37,261 nucleotides of DNA from a virus (IMGVR_UViG_3300005096_000123:1-37261), one strand, 5' to 3'; shown: positions 5,966 to 12,522, counted from the stretch's first letter. Made by a program: numbers and translations. The notes: generated by a model not told the origin, from the letters alone.

Positions 5966-6287
5966 TTGGCTCCCTACCTTCCTTTATGAACTTAGCATCA
6001 GGAAGGCTTTGCACCCTATTGAACTCAGGACCAAAAGATATAGTACTTCCATCAGTTTTTGAAATAAAGTGCCAAGACTGCCCTTCACTAGGTGGTGAAT
6101 TTAGCCTCTTGTTTGCTCTGGACAAAAGTTCAGTTGCATCAGCGATATATCCCTCATAGTAGCCGCTTATATCATCTTGGTGGTTACGACCTCGTTCGAA
6201 CTCACTAGAGTTCCCGTCCATTGACGCCCATGCCGATGCAAAAGCATCAACTAACATACGGTCTTTGTTGTCAATCTTTGCGGTCAT
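5958..6287 (-). CDS. Hypothetical 109-aa protein
   Basis: Starts by ATGA overlap with the gene upstream and ends by 8-bp overlap with the next. Contains MLVDAFASAWASMDGNSSEFERGRNHQDDISGY-type polar helices and a C-terminal KEGREPNG tail, which is simply the translation of the next gene's ribosome-binding region. I do not recognise a family. Confidence 0.6.
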   Translation of the reverse strand: MTAKIDNKDRMLVDAFASAWASMDGNSSEFERGRNHQDDISGYYEGYIADATELLSRANKRLNSPPSEGQSWHFISKTDGSTISFGPEFNRVQSLPDAKFIKEGREPNG

Positions 6288-6475
6288 TTTGGTTCCCTGC
6301 CTTTCTTTATGATCTCTATAAACACCTGATTGTGTTCTATAGCGTCATTTACAATTTTAGGATTGTCGCGCATCGTTTTCAAAACCGTCTCCTGGAATGA
6401 TAATTCTGGAGGCTTTTCCTTCTTCCAGAAAAACAGTTGCTCTTTAAGAGCGAACAGCGCGGATTTGAATGTCAT
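6284..6475 (-). CDS. Hypothetical 63-aa protein
   Basis: Basic and aromatic N-terminus (FALKEQLFFWKKEKPPELSF) and a helical C-terminus ending KKGREPK. GGAG lies 6 bases upstream of the ATG, directly downstream of ssb. The tail KKGREPK, like KEGREPNG in the next gene, arises because the following ribosome-binding site is embedded in the coding sequence. Function unknown. Confidence 0.6.
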   Translation of the reverse strand: MTFKSALFALKEQLFFWKKEKPPELSFQETVLKTMRDNPKIVNDAIEHNQVFIEIIKKGREPK

Positions 6476-6487
6476 ATCATTCTCCGA

Positions 6488-6961
6488 TCAAAAGGGAATA
6501 GTGTCGTCTGCATTGTCAAAATTAGGTGCAACGCTGGCCTTGCCATAGTCAGCCTTATTGTATGGCGTGGACGCGCCGGGGCTCGCTGGCGTTTGTCCCT
6601 GATCGTTGTCCCTTGGGCTGTCAAGCATCGTAAGCGTGGAATTAAAGCCCTGCAATACAATCTCAGTGCTGTATTTCTTGACGCCATCGGCCTCCCAGCT
6701 TCTCGTCTGCAGCTGACCACGAATATATAAAAGCGACCCTTTTCTCACATATTGCTCAGCAACGCGGCACAACCCTTCATTAAAGATAACAACCCGGTGG
6801 AACTCAGTGCGCTCTTTGCGCTCATTAGTATTTTTGTCACGCCATTTCTCAGAAGTAGCCACCCGTAAGTTTACTATCTTCCTGCCGTCTTGCGTGTTTC
6901 GAATATCTGGGTCAGCGCAAACATTCCCTATAAGCGTTACCTCATTCAAGCTACCTGACAT
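6488..6961 (-). CDS. ssb: Single-stranded DNA-binding protein
   Basis: 157 aa, the usual length for bacterial and phage SSB. The N-terminal OB-fold (residues 1-110) begins SLNEVTLIGNVCADPDIRN and contains the conserved strands VNLRVATSEKW, TEFHRVVIFN, LYIRGQLQTRSW and YSTEIVLQGF. A low-complexity linker leads to the acidic tip DNADDTIPF, the peptide that recruits replication and repair partners. It coats ssDNA at the fork and in recombination. The start overlaps the end of the HNH gene by 11 bp. Clear assignment. Confidence 0.93.
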   Translation of the reverse strand: MSGSLNEVTLIGNVCADPDIRNTQDGRKIVNLRVATSEKWRDKNTNERKERTEFHRVVIFNEGLCRVAEQYVRKGSLLYIRGQLQTRSWEADGVKKYSTEIVLQGFNSTLTMLDSPRDNDQGQTPASPGASTPYNKADYGKASVAPNFDNADDTIPF

Positions 6962-7640
6962 TTTTTCGCCTTCCTAAATTGTTTTTGATCGCATGAAGTC
7001 TTGCGTGATCGCTGTGTGTCATAACCTCCAAATTTCTGGGGTCATTATTTAGCTTATTCCCGTCAATGTGATGAACGACCTCACCTTTTTCTAGTTTCCT
7101 AGATATCTTCCATTCAGCAATTATCTTATGTAGGAACTTGCCAGCGTGTTCACCGTTTCCTGTACTTTGCGTAAAACACAAGTACCCAGTAGTCTGTTTC
7201 GTAATCCCAGACCTCCAGTTATGGTTCTTGCTTCCAACTCTCTCCCGAAGAATATCCTTAACATGCTCAGAACACTTTCTGCCTGTTGAAGATTTCGATA
7301 ATTTAAGTTTTGTCTCTTCTCTGGAATGGCTTATTCGTATCCGTTCAGAAGCGGTCCTTGTAGCGCCATATTTTCTAACTATTCTCGCGGCATGGACAGA
7401 AGATATGCCGACAATTTTCGCTATTTCTGAGCACGACCTTCCGCGTTTATACATAAACAGTATATCTTTATCTGAGGCATCCCGCTTCATCCCTGCGCAT
7501 TTTCTGGTGCAAAACTTCCTTTCCGCCCATTGCGCATTAGATGTGTTTTTAACCTGTTGAAAACCCTTGCCGCATCGGAAGCAAAATTTAGTGTCTGATT
7601 TTATATCCCCTTCCATAGCCTTATTGACTGAGCCACTCAT
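6951..7640 (-). CDS. HNH homing-type endonuclease with zinc ribbon and HTH
   Basis: 229 aa from the ATG at 7640, chosen because it overlaps the previous stop as ATGA. Order: N-terminal Cys pairs (CFRCGKGF, CTRKC), a helix-turn-helix (LFMYKRGRSCSEIAKIVGISSVHAARIV) for DNA recognition, a basic linker, then a C-terminal HNH module with H190-H191, D193-G194-N195 and N203 (VVHHIDGNKLNNDPRNLEVM) and H212/H216. This is the architecture of freestanding homing endonucleases. It lies directly before ssb and overlaps its start by 11 bp, so it probably inserted between replication genes without disturbing ssb expression. Confidence 0.88.
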   Translation of the reverse strand: MSGSVNKAMEGDIKSDTKFCFRCGKGFQQVKNTSNAQWAERKFCTRKCAGMKRDASDKDILFMYKRGRSCSEIAKIVGISSVHAARIVRKYGATRTASERIRISHSREETKLKLSKSSTGRKCSEHVKDILRERVGSKNHNWRSGITKQTTGYLCFTQSTGNGEHAGKFLHKIIAEWKISRKLEKGEVVHHIDGNKLNNDPRNLEVMTHSDHARLHAIKNNLGRRKNVR

Positions 7641-7810
7641 TCTGTTTTCTCCTTCAAAACTTCGTTTGCCCATTTTTCTAGGTGCCGACATAAGCCATCC
7701 ACACCAAAACAATCTGACATATAACTATTATAAAACCATTCTGCCATATCAATACGCTCTTGATAGGTTTGCTCAAGAATAAGCTGCGCGATTTTCTCAT
7801 TTGTCGTCAT
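7637..7810 (-). CDS. Hypothetical 57-aa protein
   Basis: Starts MTTNEKIAQLILEQTYQERI and continues as an amphipathic helical protein containing DMAEWFYNSYMSDCFGVDGL. The ATG at 7810 follows GAGGAG and lies inside the end of the upstream gene (14-bp overlap); the stop overlaps the HNH start. No family recognised. Confidence 0.6.
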   Translation of the reverse strand: MTTNEKIAQLILEQTYQERIDMAEWFYNSYMSDCFGVDGLCRHLEKWANEVLKEKTE

Positions 7811-8030
7811 TGGTGTTCTCCTCATAGTTTTCGATTATTGGAGTGTTAAACCCTTCTGGCGAATACAAAAACCCATCATCGTACGCTCGGGTTGTGATTT
7901 TCATCCCGGTTAAAGAGCTGGTCCAGCTGGCAAGAAGTGTGTAGCGATCTTCAACCCAATCTTTTGTGGCGGTCACAGGATAACGCTTTTGAACTGTCCT
8001 GATCGGCTTCGTTACGTCAATCCTGCACAT
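7797..8030 (-). CDS. Hypothetical 77-aa protein
   Basis: Starts MCRIDVTKPIRTVQKRYPVT, with the preceding in-frame ATG (8033) as alternative; AGGAGG lies at good spacing to 8030. The rest is beta-rich (YTLLASWTSSLTGMKITTRAYDDG), resembling small beta-barrel phage proteins. It begins inside the end of rusA. Function unknown. Confidence 0.6.
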   Translation of the reverse strand: MCRIDVTKPIRTVQKRYPVTATKDWVEDRYTLLASWTSSLTGMKITTRAYDDGFLYSPEGFNTPIIENYEENTNDDK

Positions 8031-8373
8031 CATTTCCCTCCTTTTCAAATTCGATTGTAACACACCCGTCAGGCGGCATAGGGTCGCCCTTAATGATAGT
8101 TGGAATGAACTCACTGTCGTCTATTCCAATTGCGTCTGACACCCCGTCCAAGGCGCTCTTGAGGGATGCGAGCATGTTGTCTATGTCGCGTTTGCGGTTG
8201 TCCGGTGGGTGGAAGGTGATTGTCAGCTTTGGGTTTTTACCAAGGTTCCACCGCTTTGTGGCCGTAAGCCAACTTGCAGTTACTCGCGCTTCCCTCTTTG
8301 CCTTTGCCTTCGGTGCCCAGTGTGCTCTGGAGTTAGGGTTTAGGATTTTGTCAGGCCATGGAAGTTTCAGCAC
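8017..8373 (-). CDS. rusA: RusA-like Holliday junction resolvase
   Basis: 118 aa, typical for RusA. The N-terminal strand (KLPWPDKILNPNSRAHW) and the hallmark RKRDIDNMLASLKSALDGV with acidic residues D63, D65 and D76, followed by IGIDDSEF (D85, D86), match the metal-binding active site. RusA dimers cut Holliday junctions during recombination-dependent replication and before packaging. The start is GTG at 8373, overlapping the previous gene's end. It works with SSB, NinB and the possible annealing protein in the recombination set. Confidence 0.9.
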   Translation of the reverse strand: MLKLPWPDKILNPNSRAHWAPKAKAKREARVTASWLTATKRWNLGKNPKLTITFHPPDNRKRDIDNMLASLKSALDGVSDAIGIDDSEFIPTIIKGDPMPPDGCVTIEFEKEGNDVQD

Positions 8374-8558
8374 TTCTCCACCTCTATGTTTTCAATGCGG
8401 GCAATTCTGTCGCCAATCTCACCGGCATCCTCTATATATAAGTCCTTGCTGTTTTTCAGAATACCAAAGAACCACTTTCCTCCTTCGCTGTCCTTAGTGC
8501 CTCCGTACATAATCTCGTTGTCAATGGTTATCGTAGCCGTTATTTTCACAGTCAGCAT
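8367..8558 (-). CDS. Hypothetical 63-aa beta protein
   Basis: Begins MLTVKITATITIDNEIMYGG and ends IARIENIEVEKC; mostly beta-strand. The GGAGGAAGAATGATG context gives a choice of two adjacent ATGs (8561, 8558). It overlaps the previous gene by about 40 bp in a different frame. The same 15-base start context occurs at the 8521-9042 gene. Function unknown. Confidence 0.55.
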   Translation of the reverse strand: MLTVKITATITIDNEIMYGGTKDSEGGKWFFGILKNSKDLYIEDAGEIGDRIARIENIEVEKC

Positions 8559-9042
8559 CATTCTTCCTCCACTCTGCCTTGTAATATTCTTCCCACTTTT
8601 CAATCAGTTTTGGCCATAAGCCCTCAATCTCAAAACTTACCCAACCTCCTCTTGGCGATCCTCCATAATCAATTAACTCCTTGCCAGCCAGCACATAAAG
8701 CATAAACTCGATGATAAATCCGTGCTCGTCAATCGCTTCAAATGTCTTGTGCTCTTGAACAGCCTTAAGCGTGATAATCATATATTCATCTGACTGCGAA
8801 GAATATGAACCGTAAATTCCGCCAACAATGTCCTCCCAGGGGTCAAAGCTGTACTCGTCTCTATCATCCTGGTTTTTAGCAACTGGCTTATCCATGGCCT
8901 CTATAAGCTTCCTTCTTATTCTGTCGCCAATGCTTTCCGTATGCCTGAGATCAACAGCCTCTAGCGCTGCTGCTGCCCTTCTCAAGAGCGTCTTTGTTGA
9001 CCTGCCAGAACGTAATTCCTGGATTAGCCTCTTATTCATCAT
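8521..9042 (-). CDS. Hypothetical 173-aa protein
   Basis: The N-terminus (MMNKRLIQELRSGRSTKTLL then RRAAAALEAVDLRH) resembles that of the upstream DUF551-type protein (SNKALIERLRDIEQDEVKST, then LARAAADALDAME), a motif common in small phage early proteins. The remainder is acidic with beta segments (GGSPRGGWVSFEIEGLWPKLI). The start overlaps the upstream stop. Possibly a product of domain shuffling around a shared N-terminal helix; function unknown. Confidence 0.6.
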   Translation of the reverse strand: MMNKRLIQELRSGRSTKTLLRRAAAALEAVDLRHTESIGDRIRRKLIEAMDKPVAKNQDDRDEYSFDPWEDIVGGIYGSYSSQSDEYMIITLKAVQEHKTFEAIDEHGFIIEFMLYVLAGKELIDYGGSPRGGWVSFEIEGLWPKLIEKWEEYYKAEWRKNDADCENNGYDNH

Positions 9043-9323
9043 TCTTCCTCCGGTGGTGATGGGAGGGGCATGAAAACTTTAACATCCCATTCAATCGGTC
9101 GCGCATACAAAGGCTCTTCCATGCCGGAATACCACACGTCATCATCTCTCTTCATGGCCAGCCCACCATCTACAATTACAACAGTGTTTTTGAGGGCAAA
9201 CCGCTCTGGTTTCCACTCCATGGCATCAAGCGCGTCTGCCGCTGCTCGGGCAAGGTCAGTCGTGCTTTTAACCTCGTCTTGCTCTATGTCACGGAGGCGC
9301 TCAATCAGTGCCTTGTTACTCAT
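9039..9323 (-). CDS. DUF551-like phage protein
   Basis: 94 aa. An N-terminal helix with the common phage pattern LIERLRDIEQDEVKSTTDLARAA precedes a compact domain, WKPERFALKNTVVIVDGGLA through YSGMEEPLYARP to VKVFMPLPSPPEEE. The closing MPLPSPP after an aromatic or valine is the signature of DUF551, a small family of phage early proteins without known function. The ATG follows AAGGGAAGAG. It is the first gene after the plus-strand structured RNA region. Confidence 0.7.
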   Translation of the reverse strand: MSNKALIERLRDIEQDEVKSTTDLARAAADALDAMEWKPERFALKNTVVIVDGGLAMKRDDDVWYSGMEEPLYARPIEWDVKVFMPLPSPPEEE

Positions 9324-9399
9324 TCTCTTCCCTTTCCTTGGTTATTTCTGTATCTTGAAGGACAGTAGGTGAGAGTATGCCTCTTTAACCACAGCCAAC

Positions 9400-9840
9400 A
9401 TCCGTAATCTCTAAAGTCTGGTTCAGCTTGAACCCGCTATTATCGGCGCATTTTACCACCAGTTTATCTGGGCTTTGGCTGAGAGGATGCTATTCCCCTG
9501 AGTACGCTCTGGAATAGATGGCCAGAACCTCACCATATTCTCCGTTTATCCCACTTTCCTGACTGGTCCGTGGAGGGCCGTCCTACATTGCCCAACGGTC
9601 AAGCTGTTAATGCACTTCATAAACTCTTTGTTAGGGCGAAACCTCAACATTGAACCTATGTCTTCTACGCCTTTGGCACGGGAAAGCGTCAAACCGTGGG
9701 GGAGGTTTTTTATTTCGGGCCTTGCGGCTCTGCGAGTGTTATGTTATTACACTCCCGAAATATGCAGGTGGAAACCTCACCAGAAACCTGCATTATTGGG
9801 CTGAGAGCGTTAGTTGCGTTCTCGGCCCGTTTCTTTTGGT
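9400..9840 (+). ncRNA. Candidate plus-strand structured RNA
   Basis: The 540-bp interval 9324-9866 has no convincing gene but many perfect helices: 9420-9425 with 9429-9434; 9490-9496 with 9511-9517; 9590-9596 with 9630-9637 (one bulge); 9639-9645 with 9702-9708, enclosing 9677-9681 with 9694-9698; 9712-9719 with 9754-9761, enclosing 9721-9725 with 9732-9736; 9763-9769 with 9786-9792; and 9798-9809 with 9817-9828. Two helices (9721-9736, 9798-9828) contain pairs that are G-U on the plus strand but A-C on the minus strand, pointing to plus-strand transcription against all flanking genes. The 5' end is unknown. No known family was recognised. Confidence 0.55.
9798..9839 (+). terminator. Terminator-like hairpin ending the plus-strand RNA
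   Basis: GGGCTGAGAGCG pairs with CGTTCTCGGCCC over 12 bp (two G-U wobbles) around the loop TTAGTTG, followed by GTTTCTTTT. On the minus strand the two wobbles become mismatches and the flank is A-rich, so it reads as a plus-strand intrinsic terminator. Confidence 0.6.
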
Positions 9841-9866
9841 AGCACGCTAGCGACATGGAAGCAAGG

Positions 9867-10406
9867 CTATTCACTATCAACCCCATTTGATGCTTGCTGC
9901 TGTTTCAAGCCGCCGTCACTAGCTGAAACCTGTTTTGCCCTGTCACTAAGCCACTTCAATGCTTCTGCCTTCTGGTGCTCTCCTGAGAGGGTTGCTGACG
10001 ACAATGGTTTGCCAGACATATCAACGCCAAAATCAATCCCTGCAATCATTTCATCAATCTTTCTGGCGCGTTTCTCCTTTTCATCGTCTGTTTTCTCTGG
10101 AATATCCTGTTCTGAAATAGCAAACTGGCGCTCCAAATCCTCTTTCCATTGCTCCTTTCCGATCTGGTCGTACCACAAGCGCCGGGCCTCCTTGGCTATT
10201 TGCGCCGGGCGTGGTGCCCAGTCTCCTGAATATCCATTCACACAACCGCTCAGCAGATTGGTCAAGCCCTGCGTTACGAACTCAAGAGGTATTTGAGACA
10301 GTGCCAGCTTATAGCTTTCAACTATCGCAATGCTTTCCACCTCACTAACTGGTGGCATCCCAGCTAAGGCTAGGCTGATAACCGCTGTTAGTTTGGGGTC
10401 TGTCAT
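9867..10406 (-). CDS. Hypothetical replication-region protein
   Basis: 179 aa, largely helical. The N-terminal part (LTAVISLALAGMPPVSEVES), LEFVTQGLTNLLSG and the APRPAQIAKEARRLW motif resemble small proteins encoded beside phage replication initiators, some thought to load the host helicase; the comparison is from memory. The tail is Gln/Ser-rich. It overlaps the initiator gene by 62 bp in another frame, and an internal ATG at 10358 would reduce this to 14 bp. A helicase-loader role is a guess from position. Confidence 0.55.
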   Translation of the reverse strand: MTDPKLTAVISLALAGMPPVSEVESIAIVESYKLALSQIPLEFVTQGLTNLLSGCVNGYSGDWAPRPAQIAKEARRLWYDQIGKEQWKEDLERQFAISEQDIPEKTDDEKEKRARKIDEMIAGIDFGVDMSGKPLSSATLSGEHQKAEALKWLSDRAKQVSASDGGLKQQQASNGVDSE

Positions 10407-11106
10407 TGTTGTTGGCCTTTCTTATCATTTCGATTGCCATCTCTGCCGGACTGATGCGATTGGGCTTTTGAGGGACAATTGGTTGCGCTGGCTCGTCGTC
10501 CCACCTTCCCTGGTTGAGCCATGTTGTTGGATTGCACCACGCCCTGTCGTCTGTTTTGTTCACATATCGCTCCAGACCTGCCATCATTTCCTCGAATGAA
10601 ACCTTCTTGAGCGCTCGCTTGAATGAAACATCAGCCGCTTCCTTTCCGGTCTTATTTGGATATAGCTTCCAGAACTCCAAAAACTTACCTGAGAAAATCC
10701 GCTTTTTGGATAATACGTTAGTATTATCTTTTACTGACGGTTCTCTTAACGGTTCTCTTAACGGTTCTTCTATAGGGGCGGACACAGTGGCCGGTTGGAT
10801 TGGACACAGTGGCCGGTTGGATTGCGTCCTATGGGCCAATTTGGCCTCTAGGAAATATACGTCACTTGTTCTCGATCCGTTAGCCCTTTGACGGTGCGCT
10901 CTGGAGATAAAACCAGCGTCCTCTAATTCCACCAAACACCTCCTGACGCTCCTGACGCCCAACTCCGCATCTTCGGCTATTGTCTGTTGACCTGGGTAGC
11001 ATCTGCCCTCCTTATCGGCATAGTTCGCCAGCGCTATCAAAACAGACTTGCGCGATGGGGAGCCGGTACGTTGTTCAATAGCCCATGAAATTGCCTGGAT
11101 ACTCAT
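10345..11106 (-). CDS. Replication initiator-like protein with N-terminal winged helix
   Basis: 253 aa. Residues 1-95 form a winged helix of the HTH_36 kind found in phage O-type initiators (SIQAISWAIEQRTGSPSRKS, ALANYADKEGRCYPGQQTIAE, SVRRCLVELEDAGFISR). A variable linker carries EEPLREPLREPS, and the C-terminal domain includes FLEFWKLYPNKTGKEAADVSF and WCNPTTWLNQGRW, a segment shared by many replisome-organiser proteins. Such proteins bind the origin and recruit host helicase. As in lambda O, iteron-like repeats lie within the gene (10737-10823), which suggests the origin is here. Confidence 0.75.
   Translation of the reverse strand: MSIQAISWAIEQRTGSPSRKSVLIALANYADKEGRCYPGQQTIAEDAELGVRSVRRCLVELEDAGFISRAHRQRANGSRTSDVYFLEAKLAHRTQSNRPLCPIQPATVSAPIEEPLREPLREPSVKDNTNVLSKKRIFSGKFLEFWKLYPNKTGKEAADVSFKRALKKVSFEEMMAGLERYVNKTDDRAWCNPTTWLNQGRWDDEPAQPIVPQKPNRISPAEMAIEMIRKANNNDRPQTNSGYQPSLSWDATS
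10737..10772. repeat. 12-bp direct repeats (iteron-like)
   Basis: Three consecutive units of ACGGTTCTCTTA, the last matching 9 of 12 bases. They encode the repeated EPLR of the initiator linker, so protein-level selection cannot be excluded for this set alone. Confidence 0.75.
10780..10823. repeat. 22-bp tandem repeat, 2 exact copies (iteron-like)
   Basis: Two adjacent identical units containing GTGGCCGGTTGGATT. 22 bp is about two helical turns, as in plasmid and phage iterons, and the copies lie in different reading frames of the initiator, arguing for a DNA-level role. Confidence 0.8.
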
Positions 11107-11125
11107 ACTATTCCCCTTTTTGCAT

Positions 11126-11569
11126 TTAACTGGATTTCAAAAGGCTCTTTCGATGCTGTTTTAGAGCGTTGCGAATTGAGTTGCGATCTCGGCCAAACAC
11201 AATGGCAAGCATATAAACCGTTGTCCCGTGTTTTTCCTTCATGCGCCAAATACATGCGGCGCGGACTTGGCAAACTGGATGCGTTCGATTGTCTGAAAAC
11301 ACATCATCAAACGTGACCTTCCCTTTGCCTGTTCTGATCGCAGCCCGCACAATCGAACGGGCTTTCTGATAGGCATCGTATGGCTTGCGAAGCGTTCCCT
11401 CTTTTCGCCACTTATCCATATATTTCTCGTGTGCCGTCATTGTGATTTTTATTGGCTTTGGCTCGATTGAGCGCTTGTGAAGTGTCAGGGCAATTCGTTG
11501 ATAGTGCTTAAGTAGGGTTTGCTCATATGACCCCAATATTGCCGGCACGCCTGTTATTTCAAAACTCAT
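11126..11569 (-). CDS. Small protein with DnaA domain IV-like C-terminus
   Basis: 147 aa from the ATG at 11569, which has GGAGGATGCAGA upstream and overlaps the previous gene by 11 bp. The N-terminal 60 residues are basic and unrecognised. The C-terminal segment HPVCQVRAACIWRMKEKHGT then VYMLAIVFGRDRNSIRNALKQ resembles the DnaA C-terminal DNA-binding helices (the pattern AxxxxLxRxx, xIgxxFgRDhxTVxxA). It may bind DnaA-box-like DNA or act as an initiation cofactor. No ATPase motif is present. The match is by motif pattern, so tentative. Confidence 0.6.
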   Translation of the reverse strand: MSFEITGVPAILGSYEQTLLKHYQRIALTLHKRSIEPKPIKITMTAHEKYMDKWRKEGTLRKPYDAYQKARSIVRAAIRTGKGKVTFDDVFSDNRTHPVCQVRAACIWRMKEKHGTTVYMLAIVFGRDRNSIRNALKQHRKSLLKSS

Positions 11570-11888
11570 TCTGCATCCTCCTTGTTTCGCTTTTAATGCC
11601 GTCCCGGACCGTTGAAGGGTTTCTGTCCACAACGGTTCCGATCATGGCTGCTGACATGCCTGTGAGGGCGCTAAGGTAATAATATAACGCTCTCCTTGCC
11701 TGCCTGGTTTCGTTGTTGCCATCATCTGGTGCCCTGACTACCGAAAGAGGCACGCCAAACTCAGCTTTCCATTTGCTGATAACTTCGTCAATCACTTCCT
11801 GCTCTGGCATTTTCGTAGCATAAACGCAGGGCTTGAGCACCGTTGGCTGGATGCGGATTTTGTCAAAGATCGGTGAGTGAAGGTTCAT
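11559..11888 (-). CDS. Second small protein with DnaA domain IV-like segment
   Basis: 109 aa. After KMPEQEVIDEVISKWKAEFG the C-terminal half reads ETRQARRALYYYLSALTGMS then AAMIGTVVDRNPSTVRDGIK, again the helix pattern of DnaA domain IV. It lies directly upstream of another such protein and of the initiator gene. Its start is coupled by TAATG to the gene upstream. Two adjacent DnaA-IV-like proteins suggest duplication or a cooperative pair acting at the origin. No AAA+ module is present. Confidence 0.6.
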   Translation of the reverse strand: MNLHSPIFDKIRIQPTVLKPCVYATKMPEQEVIDEVISKWKAEFGVPLSVVRAPDDGNNETRQARRALYYYLSALTGMSAAMIGTVVDRNPSTVRDGIKSETRRMQNEF

Positions 11889-12094
11889 TAATCGTTCTCC
11901 AAGGTAATGGTGCCTTCAAAGTCAGTGAAATCATCCATATTACGAACCCCGCTAAATAAATCTCCTGGTGAATCACCTATGGCAATTTCAATTCCACGTC
12001 TGCTTTTATCGAAAAGAACAACATTGCCAGAACCCGAAACCATCAGCTTCGGAAAATGTCTAGGTTTTTTGTTGTCGTTAATTATTACCTTCAT
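11888..12094 (-). CDS. Hypothetical 68-aa beta protein
   Basis: Begins MKVIINDNKKPRHFPKLMVS and continues with beta-like segments (GNVVLFDKSRRGIEIAIG) and an acidic end. The start has GGGAG upstream inside the end of the previous gene; the stop overlaps the next start as TAATG. No family recognised. Confidence 0.6.
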   Translation of the reverse strand: MKVIINDNKKPRHFPKLMVSGSGNVVLFDKSRRGIEIAIGDSPGDLFSGVRNMDDFTDFEGTITLEND

Positions 12095-12245
12095 AGCTTT
12101 TCTCCCAGTTGATTGGCTTTAGACCGGCCTCAGTGCGCAATCTATCACAAACATCATGGACCATCTTGCGCCGGTTGATTGCCTTTCGATTGAACGTCAC
12201 CACCTCAATACGTGGTCTGAATATCCTCTTGAGAATTGATTTCAT
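12078..12245 (-). CDS. Hypothetical 55-aa basic protein
   Basis: Starts MKSILKRIFRPRIEVVTFNR, with GAAAGG upstream of the ATG at 12245. Strongly basic with a central helix (KMVHDVCDRLRTEAGLK). The stop lies inside the next gene (17-bp overlap). A nucleic-acid-binding role is possible from charge only. Confidence 0.55.
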   Translation of the reverse strand: MKSILKRIFRPRIEVVTFNRKAINRRKMVHDVCDRLRTEAGLKPINWEKSYEGNN

Positions 12246-12256
12246 TTCCGTACCTT

Positions 12257-12466
12257 TCAAAAAAGTGCCGGATGCTTTTTACACACCCGGCCAGTTTTCC
12301 TTGGGGAGGAACAGTCAAACAAATCTGGACCAATAGTCTGATGCCAGTTTTGTTTTGCATGCAGATCATTCCACACGCCCCCAGCATATGCCGGGGCGCA
12401 AAGATACCTGATACCCTTGCGTCCCAGCGCATTAGAATGGTGCCCAGAACAAATAGGACATGGCAA
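12257..12466 (-). CDS. Possible small zinc-binding protein
   Basis: A TTG-started frame encoding 69 aa with CPICSGHH near the N-terminus, then a Cys in GIRYLCAP, later FDCSS and RVCKKHPALF, enough Cys/His for a zinc site. It ends 11 bases before the next start. A competing frame from a TAATG at 12432 (75 aa, ending at 12205) overlaps the same DNA; only one is likely real. I prefer the Cys-rich frame for its ordered Cys/His pattern and fit to the next gene, but it lacks a clear ribosome-binding site. Confidence 0.45.
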   Translation of the reverse strand: MPCPICSGHHSNALGRKGIRYLCAPAYAGGVWNDLHAKQNWHQTIGPDLFDCSSPRKTGRVCKKHPALF

Positions 12467-12518
12467 TCACGATAATGATAGCACACCCGGTATAAGCAGC
12501 GCTTTCAAGAAATGTCAT
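12432..12518 (-). CDS. 28-aa single-span membrane peptide
   Basis: The ORF starts MTFLESAAYTGCAIIIVIAM and ends SYLFWAPF. GAGG lies about 9 bases upstream of the ATG, which sits just after the stop of the 132-aa gene. It consists of almost nothing but one hydrophobic span with an acidic residue near the N-terminus, typical of tiny phage membrane effectors. Its stop is followed by TAATG context. Real translation is plausible but unproven. Confidence 0.45.
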   Translation of the reverse strand: MTFLESAAYTGCAIIIVIAMSYLFWAPF

Positions 12519-12522
12519 TTTT

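Larger units (their letters stand above)
10707..10823. other. Putative replication origin inside the initiator gene
   Basis: The interval holds, in order, an AT-rich perfect inverted repeat GATAATAC-GTTA-GTATTATC (10709-10728), three 12-bp direct repeats of ACGGTTCTCTTA (10737-10748 and 10749-10760 exact, 10761-10772 degenerate), and two identical 22-bp tandem repeats (10780-10801, 10802-10823). Because 22 is not a multiple of three, the second pair is read in different frames and cannot be kept for protein reasons. Iterons plus an AT-rich palindrome inside an initiator gene match the lambda O/ori plan. Confidence 0.6.

Noticed and set aside
9610-9850. Two overlapping plus-strand ORFs of 64 and 66 codons
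   Set aside because: No ribosome-binding site, odd composition, and they run through perfect hairpins of the putative RNA.
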